From SCUS01 sp966211675 (GTDB taxonomy: Bacteria > Myxococcota_A > Polyangia > Polyangiales > Ga0077539), in contig CBIHPK010000005.1 of assembly GCA_966211675.1 (NCBI GenBank), positions 39,158 through 103,157 of the forward strand: a stretch of DNA of 64,000 bases, in the 5' to 3' direction. Positions within the stretch are counted from its first letter, which is position 1. Each line of letters begins with the position of its first letter. This document shows, in pieces, positions 1 to 8,352 of the stretch. The notes under the pieces were generated by a model. It did not search any database, was not told where the DNA came from, and saw only the letters and a program-made list of their open reading frames with translations. The position numbers were made by a program, and so were the translations under genes.

Positions 1-417
1 CCCTACGCCTTCGCCGACGCGCTGCGGGGCGTGCTCGCGCAGCGCCTCGTGAAGCGGCTCTGCACCCACTGCCGGGCGCCCTACGCTCCCACCCCGACGG
101 AGTGGGAGGAGGTCGCCAGCGCCTACGGCCACGACGCCTTCGCCGTGCGGGCCGATCGGGCCTCCACGGAGTTCATGCTCCACCGCGCGATGGGCTGCGC
201 CCGCTGCAACGGCACCGGCTACCGGGGGCGCGTGGCCCTGCACGAGATCCTGCCGGGGAGCCGCGCGATCGCGGCGCTGATCCGCCAGCGAGCGACCATC
301 GTCGAGCTCCGCGCGGCGGCCGACCGCGAGGGCATGACCACCGTGCTGCAGGACGGCATCGAGAAGGCGCTCCAGGGCATCACGGACCTCGGCCAGGTGC
401 GCTCGAGCTGCCTGTGA
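1..417 (+). CDS. GspE/PilB-family secretion or pilus assembly ATPase, C-terminal fragment
   Basis: The reading frame is open from base 1, so the gene starts before the window and only the last 138 residues are present. The fragment begins with PYAFADALRGVLAQRLVKRL, the conserved stretch just before the zinc module of GspE/PilB hexameric ATPases. It holds two CxxC pairs (CTHC and CARC) about 45 residues apart, then the GYRGRVALHEIL motif and a helical tail. These four Cys bind zinc in the family. The Walker motifs lie outside the window. Members power type II secretion or type IV pilus extension at the inner membrane. The fragment alone cannot separate GspE from PilB. Its 3' end overlaps the convergent neighbour by 38 bases. 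Confidence 0.9.
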   Translation, partial: PYAFADALRGVLAQRLVKRLCTHCRAPYAPTPTEWEEVASAYGHDAFAVRADRASTEFMLHRAMGCARCNGTGYRGRVALHEILPGSRAIAALIRQRATIVELRAAADREGMTTVLQDGIEKALQGITDLGQVRSSCL

Positions 418-1216
418 GCGAAAAGGCCCGCACGGCGAGCGCGCTGAAGGTCCCGGCGAGGCCGAGGGCCAGCGCCGCGAAGAGCCACTCGTCGTCGCGC
501 CACGGGACGCAGAGCCAGAGCGAGACGGACCACCAGAGCGCCGCGAGGAGCGCCGTGGCGCGGAGCCTCGTGCGAGGGCGGAGCGGGGCGAGGCGGGCGG
601 TGGTCGCGGCCGCGAGACCATACGCCAGCGAGGAGAGCAGCGTCAGCAGCAGCGCGACCCGCATGGTCCGGTTGAGGGCGCGTCGCGCGGGGGTCTCCCA
701 GGTCGTGGGGGCGCGCGTCGAGTCGAGCGTGGCGCGGAGCAGGGCGCGGGCGTCCCTCGCGCGGTGCCCCGGCGCGAGCAGCACCAGCAGCACCGCGTCG
801 TCCTCCAGCGGGATCGCGGTCGCGAGGCGGGTCACGCCCACGCCGCTGGGGAGCGTGGCCTCGCCGACGAGCGTCTCCACCGGGAAGCCGAGCACGCGGT
901 CGTGCTCGACGTGGTCGACGAAGCGGAAGGCGTCGGCGCGGCGGAACTCCGCGCGCTCGGCCGGGAGCAGCGCGCGCTGCGGCAGGACGGCGTCGAGGTG
1001 CAGCACCTGGAGCACCATCGGCGGCTCGTCGGGGAGGTCGCCCGCGCGGCGGAAGACGTCGAGCAGGTCGCCGTGGGCGCCGTCGGGCTCGACGCGCTCG
1101 AAGCGGTCGGGGACGGTGAGGGTGAAGCGCGGTCGCTCGTGACGGACGACCACCGGGTCGGCCGCGGCGCGCGCGGCGGCGAGCAGCGCGGCGAGGGTGA
1201 GCGCGGAGCGGCGCAA
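380..1216 (-). CDS. Membrane protein of unknown function with signal sequence
   Basis: I do not recognise a family. The 278-residue product starts with a short hydrophobic segment (ALTLAALLAAARAAA) that looks like a signal sequence. A soluble domain of about 160 residues follows, and then two or three predicted membrane helices in the last 100 residues (around VALLLTLLSSLAYGLAAATT, LLAALWWSVSLWL and FAALALGLAGTFSAL). The start is a TTG codon without a clear ribosome binding site, so the true start is uncertain. It lies 7 bases after the stop of the upstream minus-strand gene, so the two are probably co-transcribed. The 3' end overlaps the end of the convergent ATPase gene. Confidence 0.7.
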   Translation of the reverse strand: MRRSALTLAALLAAARAAADPVVVRHERPRFTLTVPDRFERVEPDGAHGDLLDVFRRAGDLPDEPPMVLQVLHLDAVLPQRALLPAERAEFRRADAFRFVDHVEHDRVLGFPVETLVGEATLPSGVGVTRLATAIPLEDDAVLLVLLAPGHRARDARALLRATLDSTRAPTTWETPARRALNRTMRVALLLTLLSSLAYGLAAATTARLAPLRPRTRLRATALLAALWWSVSLWLCVPWRDDEWLFAALALGLAGTFSALAVRAFSLTGSSSAPGRGP

Positions 1217-1223
1217 CGGGGAT

Positions 1224-1889
1224 CTACCGGGCGGGGTAGCGGGTGAGGTCGAAGCTGAATCCGTCCGGCGTGGGGTTGCCCTCAGGGGGCTGCAGGTCGA
1301 CGAGCCGGTCGGCCTCGACGACGGCCTCGTAGCGGACGCGGTTGGAGGGGCCGAGCACGCGCAGGCGCACCCGCGGGGCGCTCGGCTCGACGACGAAGGA
1401 CTGCACGAGCCGCGCGTCGGCCACGCCGCCGAGGAAGGTGGGCGTGCCGGAGTTGACGTTGCCTCGGATGACGGCCTCGAGGGTCACGCGATCGACGGGG
1501 CACGGCTCGCGGTCGTCGTCGGGGTTGGTGGTGCGGCAGCTCGGGAGCAGCGCCCAGATGCGCCGGCCCTGGCCCAGCGCGCCGATGCCGAAGGCCGAGC
1601 TCCCCGGGGGCGCCGTGAACAGGAACACCCTCATCCGGCGGAGCATCCCGTCGACCGCGGACACCGGCACCGGGATCACCTCGCCCAGGTCGAGGTTGGG
1701 CCTCGCCTGCGGGGTGGCCTCGGTGGTCGCGACGGTGGGCGGGGACACCGCGACGCTCCCCGGGCGCGCCGCGGCCGCGGACGCCGGTGGACGGCGGGGC
1801 CGAGGGGGGCGTCGCTGCGCCAGCGCAGGAGCAGCGCCGAGGGAGAACACGGCCGCGAGGGCGAGCGAGATCGAGGTGCGGGTGAACAT
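1224..1889 (-). CDS. Secreted protein of unknown function
   Basis: The frame extends upstream, but the ATG at 1889 is chosen. It gives a clean signal peptide (MFTRTSISLALAAVFSLG, then APALAQ) and has GGAGG about 12 bases upstream. The mature part begins with a Pro/Arg/Ala-rich linker of about 45 residues. A compact domain of about 140 residues follows, with a pair of Cys flanking a short Asp-rich loop (SCRTTNPDDDREPC). Export to the periplasm or outside is inferred. No family is recognised. It is first in a probable two-gene operon with the membrane protein downstream, and divergent from selD with about 100 bases between the starts. Confidence 0.75.
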   Translation of the reverse strand: MFTRTSISLALAAVFSLGAAPALAQRRPPRPRRPPASAAAARPGSVAVSPPTVATTEATPQARPNLDLGEVIPVPVSAVDGMLRRMRVFLFTAPPGSSAFGIGALGQGRRIWALLPSCRTTNPDDDREPCPVDRVTLEAVIRGNVNSGTPTFLGGVADARLVQSFVVEPSAPRVRLRVLGPSNRVRYEAVVEADRLVDLQPPEGNPTPDGFSFDLTRYPAR

Positions 1890-1989
1890 GACGGTGTAGG
1901 ACCTCCACGGGCCACGAACGAGGCCGATGGTAGCGCACGCGAGGGGCGCGCGTTGCGTTCCCGGCGCGGCGGGTGCTACGCCGCATCCG

Positions 1990-3054
1990 ATGAGCGGCAA
2001 GGATCAGGTCCGGCTGACGAAGCTGGCGCACGGCGCGGGGTGAGCGAGCAAGGTCCGCGCTGCGGATCTCGCGCACGTGCTGCGCGGCCTCGCCCTCCCC
2101 GTCGACCCGAACGTCCTCATCGGCCTGAACCCGGCCGATGACGCCGCGGTGGTGCGCCTGCTGCCCGAGCTCGCGCTGGTGTTCACCACGGACTTCTTCA
2201 CGCCGCTCGTGGACGACCCTCGCACCTTCGGCCGCATCGCGGCGGCCAACGCCCTCTCGGACGTCTACGCCATGGGGGGACGGCCCCTGGTCGCCCTCAA
2301 CATCATGGCCTTTCCCACGAAGACCCTCGGCCTGGAGGTGATGGCGGAGGTGCTCGCGGGCGGGGCCGACATCGCTCGCGAGGCGGGCATCTCCATCGCG
2401 GGCGGCCACTCGGTCGAGGACCAGGAGCCCAAGTACGGGCTCGCGGTGATCGGGACGGTCCACCCCGACCGGGTGTGGCGCAAGGGCGGGGCGAGGCCTG
2501 GGGACGCGCTGGTGCTCACCAAGGCCCTCGGCACGGGGGTGCTCGCGACGGCGCTCAAGCGGGAGAAGATTACCGAGGACGGTATTCCCATGCAGGCGGC
2601 GATCGCCTCCATGGTCACCCTCAACGCCGCGGCCGCGCGGGCGGTGATGGACCTCGGGGTGGAGGTTCACGCCGCGACGGACGTCACGGGCTATGGGCTC
2701 GTCGGGCACCTCGGCGAGATGCTGCGCGCGAGCGAGGGCGTCTCGGCGCGGCTCTCGGCGGCGGCGCTCCCGGTGCTCCCGGGCGCGCTCGAGCTCGCGT
2801 CGGACGGCGTGCTCGCAGGCGGAACGCGGGCCAACCGTAGCTTCGCCGGGGAGCGGTTCAGCGTGGCCGACGGGGTCGACGAGGCGCGCGCGTGGATCGC
2901 CTGCGACGCCCAGACCTCCGGCGGGCTGCTGGTGTCGTGTCCCCCGGCCGATGCCGCGGCGCTGGTCGCGGCGCTGCGAGCGAGCGGCTCGCCCGCGGCG
3001 GTGATCGGCGAGGTGATCGGTCAGCCCGGGGCGACCATCACGCTCGATCGCTGA
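1990..3054 (+). CDS. selD: Selenophosphate synthetase, itself a selenoprotein (in-frame UGA)
   Basis: SelD makes monoselenophosphate from selenide and ATP, the selenium donor for selenocysteine tRNA and selenouridine. An ATG at 1990 opens MSGKDQVRLTKLAHGAG, then TGA at 2041-2043, then ASKV, and the frame continues without a break to 3054 (354 residues). The stretch matches the family motif LTxxxHGAGCGCK, with UGA at the catalytic Cys17 position, so it is read as Sec18; the essential Lys is kept as K21. The usual second Cys of the motif is Ser. Later motifs are intact: NALSDVYAMGG, AGGHS, TDVTGYGLVGHL and QTSGGLL. A conventional gene caller would start at GTG 2077 and lose the active site. The 3' end overlaps the convergent gene by 17 bases. 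Confidence 0.95.
2044..2072 (+). promoter_or_regulatory. Candidate bacterial SECIS hairpin in selD
   Basis: Directly after the UGA the sequence can fold. GCGAG (2044-2048) pairs with CTCGC (2068-2072), and GTCCGC (2053-2058) pairs with GCGGAT (2062-2067, one G-T pair). CAAG is a 5' bulge and GCT the apical loop, starting with G. The upper stem begins 9 bases after the UGA and the loop about 15 bases after. This is close to the geometry SelB needs in bacterial SECIS elements, which also have G at the loop start. The fold was done by hand, with no energy calculation. Confidence 0.65.
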
Positions 3055-5266
3055 GCGACCGCCGGCGCCACGCGAGCGCCAGCGCAGCAGCGACGAGGCA
3101 CGCGAGCGAGAGGCCGCTCACCAGGGCGCCTCGCGCCAGCGAGCGGGGCCGGAACGCGAAGGCCACCCGATGGGCTCCGGCGGGGATCGCGACGGCCTTC
3201 TGGTTGAGGTTGGCGCGCACGAGGGGCGCCTCGCGGCCGTCGACGGTGGCGGTCCAGCCGGGGTACCAGCTCTCGGCGAGCACCAGCCAGCCGGCGGTCG
3301 GCGCGTCGACGGCGGCGGTGAGCTCGGCGCCGGAGCGGCGAGTGACGCGGGCCTCGACGAGCGTCGGGGCGCCGGGCTCGGGCGCGACCGGGAGCGAGCC
3401 GCCGGCCTCGTGGAGCAGCACCTCCCGTCGAGGCGAGTAGGTTTCGGAGAAGATCCACTCCGCCGCGGCGCGATCGCTCGGTACCGCCACCGCGCGGCCC
3501 ACGAAGTATGCGAGCGGCATCGGGTCGCGCACCCGGTAGAGGCGCGCCCAGGAGCCGCTCGGCATGGGATCGAGCCGCTGCGACAGCACGGCCGAGGGCG
3601 CGAGCACGTGCGTGACGTGGTTCATCGCGAGGAAGCGGACGAAGCCCCCCTGCGGGACGAGCTGGTCGCGCTCAGCGCGGTAGTTGCCGCGCGCGATGCC
3701 GTCGTGGCTCGGGCTCATGGGACCCCAGCAGATCTCCATCTCCCGGGTGATGAGCCCGGCGTATCCGTCCGGCGAGGGCAGCGACCAGAACAGGTTGGCG
3801 TTGGGCTGGATCAGCTCCCGGGCGACGCGGTAGGGCTCGAGGTCGCTCCAGCCGCGCGCGAGCCCGAAGGCCCGCTGGTGCACCGCGGAGGACTCCATCG
3901 AGTACACGCGCCCGACGGGCTCGCGGGCGAGCGAGCGCACCGCCGCGGGCGGGGCGAGCCAGGCCCGGGCGTCGGCGAGCGGGTTCTGCCTCGGCTGGGT
4001 CACCCCGAGGTCGATCGCCGTGAGCGCGACCACCGCGGCGCCCAGGTGCAAGGCGGTGATGCGCGAGGTGCCCGCGGCGCGACGCCCGGACCACCAGCGC
4101 TCGGCGCGAGTGAGGCCGATGCCGGCGAGCACGGCGAGGGCGCCGCACGCGACGAAGAGGAAGCGCTGCGGGATGCGGAAGCTCTTGATCCCCGGGAGCA
4201 GGGCGAAGGCGACGCGGTACACGGGCGTCGCGGGCCCGAGCGCGAAGAGGATCCCGAGGAGGCCCAGCGCGCCGAGCACCCATACCGCGCGGCGACGATC
4301 GGACCAGAGCGCGACCAGCGCGAGGGGCACCGTGCAGAGCCCGAGGTAGCCGTGCGACTCCCAGAAGATGTCGCGGCCGCGGTAGGTTCCGTCGCTCACG
4401 TCGCCGAAGGGGTACGGGACGAGCAGCGCGAGGAGGTTGGGCGGCCAGTACCGCCAGTGCGTCGCGAACTCCCAGGAGAGCCCGCCGTGGCGCGACGAGA
4501 GCCCGCCGAGCTCGGCCATCGGGAGCAGCTGCACCGCGCCGAGGCCGATGCCGATCATACAGGCCAGGGTAAAGCGCCCGAGCGCGAGGAGGCGGCCGCG
4601 GGCGTCGCGCGAGGCGTCGAGCGCGCGGACCACCGCCCAGAGCCCGTAGGCGAGCAGGCAGGCGTAGAGCGACTGCGGGAAGGACGCGAGCACCTGGAGC
4701 CCGAGGACGGCGGCGAAGAGCAGCAGCGCCCGGTCGCGGCGAGCGCCGTCGGAGCGCGGGCCGAGCGCCTCCTCGACCAGCGAGAGCCCGAGCGGGAACC
4801 ACGCGACGGTGCCGAGGACGCCCAGGTGGCGCCACTGCGAGACGAGCACGCCGCCGTGCGCCCAGACCAGCGCCGAGAGCATGGCGCCGGGCACCGAGGC
4901 GCCGAGCACCCGAGCGAGGCGAGCCGCGCCGAAGCCGGCGACCGCGAGCATGAGCAGGAGGAAGGCGTCGTAGGCGGCCGCGGGCGGGAGCGCCGCGAAG
5001 AGCGGGCCGGTGATGGGGTCGAGCGCGCCGCCGCTCGCGAAGAGGGGATAGCCCGTGTAGAGGCCGGGCTCCCAGAGCGGGAGGTGGCCCGAGCGCAGGG
5101 CGCGGCCCATCGCGGTGCGCGCGGGGAGCTCGCCGCCGAGGAGGTCGGCGACGAAGATGTCGTCGGCGAGGTTGACCGCGCGAAAGCTGAGCAGCCGCGC
5201 GTAGGGCAGGACGAGCAGGAGGCCCAGCAGGACCCACGGCGCCCAGCGCCGGGTCGACGGCGTCAC
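3038..5266 (-). CDS. YfhO-like polytopic membrane protein
   Basis: The 742-residue product has a dozen or so hydrophobic segments through the first 480 residues. A periplasmic region follows, then a last membrane helix near residue 720. The C-terminal WYPGWTATVDGREAPLVRAN with PAGAHRVAFAFRP is the signature of the YfhO family, GT-C-fold membrane proteins implicated in glycosyl transfer to cell-envelope polymers. The early acidic motif (NLADDIFVADL) fits the first periplasmic loop of such enzymes. The substrate cannot be told. The GTG start overlaps the stop of the upstream TPR gene (GTGA), so the two are translationally coupled. The 3' end overlaps the end of selD by 17 bases. Confidence 0.8.
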   Translation of the reverse strand: MTPSTRRWAPWVLLGLLLVLPYARLLSFRAVNLADDIFVADLLGGELPARTAMGRALRSGHLPLWEPGLYTGYPLFASGGALDPITGPLFAALPPAAAYDAFLLLMLAVAGFGAARLARVLGASVPGAMLSALVWAHGGVLVSQWRHLGVLGTVAWFPLGLSLVEEALGPRSDGARRDRALLLFAAVLGLQVLASFPQSLYACLLAYGLWAVVRALDASRDARGRLLALGRFTLACMIGIGLGAVQLLPMAELGGLSSRHGGLSWEFATHWRYWPPNLLALLVPYPFGDVSDGTYRGRDIFWESHGYLGLCTVPLALVALWSDRRRAVWVLGALGLLGILFALGPATPVYRVAFALLPGIKSFRIPQRFLFVACGALAVLAGIGLTRAERWWSGRRAAGTSRITALHLGAAVVALTAIDLGVTQPRQNPLADARAWLAPPAAVRSLAREPVGRVYSMESSAVHQRAFGLARGWSDLEPYRVARELIQPNANLFWSLPSPDGYAGLITREMEICWGPMSPSHDGIARGNYRAERDQLVPQGGFVRFLAMNHVTHVLAPSAVLSQRLDPMPSGSWARLYRVRDPMPLAYFVGRAVAVPSDRAAAEWIFSETYSPRREVLLHEAGGSLPVAPEPGAPTLVEARVTRRSGAELTAAVDAPTAGWLVLAESWYPGWTATVDGREAPLVRANLNQKAVAIPAGAHRVAFAFRPRSLARGALVSGLSLACLVAAALALAWRRRSLSDRA

Positions 5267-5904
5267 CGGGGCGCTGGGGCCGTCGTCCCGGCGGCGTTGG
5301 CGGCGCCCGCCGCGTTGACCCGGAGCCGCTCGGCGATGCGCTCTCGCACCGGCGCGTATTCGCGGTCGAGCGAGTCGCGCTGACGGATGGCCTCGATGCG
5401 GGCGCGGGGCACCGCGGGGGAGGTCACGCGGGCGTGCGCATCAGCGAACTCGGCGACGACGCCCCAGGCGCCGATGGCCTCTCGCCAGAGCCCCTGCGCC
5501 TCGTCGAGGTCGGCGATGCCGATGAGCGCGCGGGCGCGGTCGGCGTCGGCGCTGGCCTCGATGGCCAGGCGGAGGGCCTCGCGGTAGTTGCCCATCGCGG
5601 TCGCGGCGTCGTTGCGAGCGCGCGCCACGGCGGCCATGCGCAGCCACGGGATGGGCGAGCGCGGGTCGCGCTGCACGGCGTCGCGGAAGGCGGTCATGGC
5701 GGCGTCGAAATCACGGCGGGCGAAGGCCTCGGCGCCGCGGTGCAGGCTCGCGTCGAAGGGGCTCGGACCGCGCGTGGGCGTCGACGGAGCCGACGCGGGA
5801 GCGGGCGCTCGAGGGGGGGCGTTCTGAGCGAGGGCGGCCGCGGGCGAGAGCCACGCGAGCCCGAGGATCAGGGTGATGGGTCGCAGCACGGCGCGAGGAT
5901 ACAC
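5263..5904 (-). CDS. Exported TPR-repeat protein
   Basis: The product of 213 residues has a signal sequence (LRPITLILGLAWLSPAAALAQ), a Pro/Ala/Ser linker, and then TPR-like helix pairs from about residue 55 (AEAFARRDFDAAMTAFRDAV and WLRMAAVARARNDAATAMGN). TPR domains are protein-binding scaffolds; no enzyme motif is seen. The start is GTG, and a second in-frame GTG at 5889 is possible. It sits 3 bases after the transglycosylase stop and overlaps the YfhO-like gene by 4 bases, so the three minus-strand genes form a probable envelope operon. Confidence 0.8.
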   Translation of the reverse strand: MYPRAVLRPITLILGLAWLSPAAALAQNAPPRAPAPASAPSTPTRGPSPFDASLHRGAEAFARRDFDAAMTAFRDAVQRDPRSPIPWLRMAAVARARNDAATAMGNYREALRLAIEASADADRARALIGIADLDEAQGLWREAIGAWGVVAEFADAHARVTSPAVPRARIEAIRQRDSLDREYAPVRERIAERLRVNAAGAANAAGTTAPAPR

Positions 5905-5907
5905 CGG

Positions 5908-6579
5908 TCAGCGCGCGCGGTACTCGTAGTAGTAGCGGAGCACCTGGCGGACGTAGTTCTGCGTCTCCTCGTAGGGGGGCACCGCGCCGTAGCGGATGAC
6001 CGCGCCGCTGCCGGCGTTGTAGGCCGCGAGGGTGAGCACGAGGTCGCCGTTGAAGGTGTTGGCGAGCACCCGGAGGTAGCGCGTCCCGCCGAGCACGTTC
6101 TGCCGGGGGTCGAAGGGGTCGGTGACGGTCATGCTCTGCGCGGTGGCGGGGAGCATCTGCATGAGTCCGAGGGCGCCGGAGGTGGAGACGCTCCAGGCGT
6201 TGAAGTCGCTCTCCTGCTTGATCACCGCGCGGATGAGCGCCTCGGGGATCTGGTAGAGCTGCGCGGCCTCGCGGATGTACGGGTCGTAGCGGCTGTAGCG
6301 GGAGGCGTCGCCGCGCGCGGCGTCGTACTGGGCGCGCACCTCCGGACCGACGGTGGGGAGGTTGGGCGCGGTGATGACCTGCGAGGGCGCGTCCGGGGGC
6401 GGGCGGTGGTCCGGGGTGGAGATGATCACCCGCGCGTTGGCGCGGCGGTTGGCCGGGACGTTGGTGAAGTGCAACGAGCCATCGGCGCCGCGGGACATCC
6501 AGATCTGTCCGAAGGCGGAGGGCGCCACCGCGAGCATCGCGGCGAGCAGTGGAGCGAGGGCGGACGGGCGCAAGGTCAT
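5908..6579 (-). CDS. Soluble lytic transglycosylase (SLT, GH23 type)
   Basis: The enzyme cleaves the glycan strands of peptidoglycan and leaves 1,6-anhydromuramic ends. The frame runs further upstream, but the ATG at 6579 gives a signal peptide (MTLRPSALAPLLAAMLAVAP, then SAFGQ) and a normal length of 223 residues. Residues 25-50 look like a short DUF4124-type segment. The SLT domain spans about 98-223: IRAVIKQESDFNAWSVSTSG holds the catalytic Glu123, followed by GLMQMLP and LAAYNAGSGAV. It is the first gene of a probable operon with the TPR and YfhO-like genes, divergent from nadB. Confidence 0.92.
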   Translation of the reverse strand: MTLRPSALAPLLAAMLAVAPSAFGQIWMSRGADGSLHFTNVPANRRANARVIISTPDHRPPPDAPSQVITAPNLPTVGPEVRAQYDAARGDASRYSRYDPYIREAAQLYQIPEALIRAVIKQESDFNAWSVSTSGALGLMQMLPATAQSMTVTDPFDPRQNVLGGTRYLRVLANTFNGDLVLTLAAYNAGSGAVIRYGAVPPYEETQNYVRQVLRYYYEYRAR

Positions 6580-6688
6580 GACAGGATAGCGAACGTCGGG
6601 CCCGGTCGGCCAGTTCCCGGAAGGGGGGGGTCTGCTGGACCCGATGGTGCCCGGGGACGTTGGGGGATAAGGTCGCCGGACATCACCG

Positions 6689-8293
6689 ATGCGAGAGACA
6701 ACGGACTTCCTGGTACTCGGGAGCGGCATCGCGGGCCTCACGCTGGCGCTGCGCGCGGCGGAGGACGGCGACGTGACGATCGTCACCAAGCGGGCCCGCG
6801 CCGACGCCAACACCACCTGGGCGCAGGGCGGCATCTCCGCGGTGCTCGACCCGACGGACAGCTTCGATGCCCACGTCGCCGACACCCTCACGGCGGGCGC
6901 GGGGCTCTGCAAGCGCGACATCGTGGAGCTGTGCGTGCGCGAGGGGCCGGACCGCATCGCCGACCTCGTGGCGCTCGGCACCCGCTTCACCCGCGCCGTC
7001 GACGCCGATGGCAACAGCCATTTCGAGCTCGGCCGCGAAGGGGGACACAACGCTCGCCGCGTGGTGCACGCCGGGGACATCACCGGCCGCGAGGTCGAGC
7101 GCGCCCTGCTCGAGGCCGCCGAGGCGCACCCGCGCATCCGCTTCCTGGAGCACCACATGGCGGTCGACCTCATCACCCTGTCGAAGTTCGGCGGGCCCGA
7201 TGTCTGCGCGGGCGCCTACGTGCTCGACACCCAGCGCTCGGTGGTGCTCACCATGCTGGCCCGCCAGACGGTGCTCGCCACCGGCGGCGCGGGGAAGGTC
7301 TACCTCTACACCTCGAACCCCGACGTCGCGACCGGCGACGGCATCGCGATGGCCTACCGCGCCGGGGCCGAGATCGCGAACATGGAGTTCTACCAGTTCC
7401 ACCCGACGGTGCTCTATCACCCGCTGGCCAAGAGCTTCCTCATCAGCGAGGCGCTGCGCGGCGAGGGCGGCGTGCTGCGCCTCGAGGACGGCACGGCCTT
7501 CATGAAGAAGCACCACCCGATGGCCGACCTCGCGCCGCGCGATGTGGTGTCCCGGGCCATCGACTACGAGATGAAGCGCACCGGCGAGGACTGCGTGTGG
7601 CTCGACATGACCCACCACACGGCGGAGTTCCTCCGGCAGCGCTTCCCGAACATCCACGCCGAGTGCCTCCGCTACGGCGTCGACATGACCGAGCGGCCGA
7701 TCCCGGTGGTGCCCGCGGCGCACTTCTGCTGCGGCGGCGTGACCACCGACGCGTGGGGGCGCACGTCCATCCCCGGGCTGTGGGCCGTCGGCGAGGTCGC
7801 GTGCACGGGGCTCCACGGCGCCAACCGCCTCGCGAGCAACTCGCTGCTGGAGGGCCTGGTGTTCGGGCGCCGCGCCGCGGAGCACCTGCACGCCGAGGCC
7901 CAGCATGACCCGTGGCCCGAGGTGCCGGACTGGGACATCGGGAAGGCCGCTCCGAGCGACGAGGCGGTGGTGGTCACGCAGAACTGGGACGAGCTCCGCC
8001 GGCTCATGTGGAACTACGTCGGCATCGTGCGCTCCGACCGCCGGCTGCAGCGCGCGGCGCGGCGCATCGCGCTCCTCCAGGAGGAGATCCGCGAGTACTA
8101 CTGGAACCACCTGGTGACGCTCGACATGCTCGAGCTGCGCAACATCGCGACGGTGGCGGAGCTCATCGTGGCGAGCGCCCTGTGCCGCAAGGAGTCTCGC
8201 GGGCTGCACTACACCCTCGACCACCAGGAGACCGAGCCCACGCTGGCCCGGGACTCGGTGGTGAAGCGCGGCGTAGGCGCCCACCTCCGTTGA
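6689..8293 (+). CDS. nadB: L-aspartate oxidase
   Basis: NadB oxidises L-aspartate to iminoaspartate with FAD, the first step of de novo NAD synthesis in the cytoplasm. The 534-residue protein has the FAD dinucleotide motif GSGIAG at residues 11-16, then TTWAQGGISAVLD and HNARRVVHAGDITGREVE. The substrate and FAD region EFYQFHPTVL is present, with HGANRLASNSLLEG at 376-389. The C-terminal helical domain is present, and the length is normal. nadA and nadC are not adjacent. The 109-base region before it, shared with the divergent transglycosylase gene, must hold both promoters; no clear -35/-10 pair was recognised there. Confidence 0.95.
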   Translation: MRETTDFLVLGSGIAGLTLALRAAEDGDVTIVTKRARADANTTWAQGGISAVLDPTDSFDAHVADTLTAGAGLCKRDIVELCVREGPDRIADLVALGTRFTRAVDADGNSHFELGREGGHNARRVVHAGDITGREVERALLEAAEAHPRIRFLEHHMAVDLITLSKFGGPDVCAGAYVLDTQRSVVLTMLARQTVLATGGAGKVYLYTSNPDVATGDGIAMAYRAGAEIANMEFYQFHPTVLYHPLAKSFLISEALRGEGGVLRLEDGTAFMKKHHPMADLAPRDVVSRAIDYEMKRTGEDCVWLDMTHHTAEFLRQRFPNIHAECLRYGVDMTERPIPVVPAAHFCCGGVTTDAWGRTSIPGLWAVGEVACTGLHGANRLASNSLLEGLVFGRRAAEHLHAEAQHDPWPEVPDWDIGKAAPSDEAVVVTQNWDELRRLMWNYVGIVRSDRRLQRAARRIALLQEEIREYYWNHLVTLDMLELRNIATVAELIVASALCRKESRGLHYTLDHQETEPTLARDSVVKRGVGAHLR

Positions 8294-8352
8294 CAGCACC
8301 CCGAGAGCGGCGGCACCGTCCGGCGTCGTGCTCGCGCGGGAGGGATGGAGCC

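Noticed and set aside
2041..2043. TGA near the start of selD read as a stop or nonsense mutation
   Set aside because: The frame is conserved on both sides, the codon lies on the catalytic Cys position, and a hairpin follows. Selenocysteine is the better reading.
2077..2085. GTG at 2077 as the start of selD
   Set aside because: It would remove the HGAGU active site and the conserved Lys, whereas the frame extends to ATG 1990 through the UGA.
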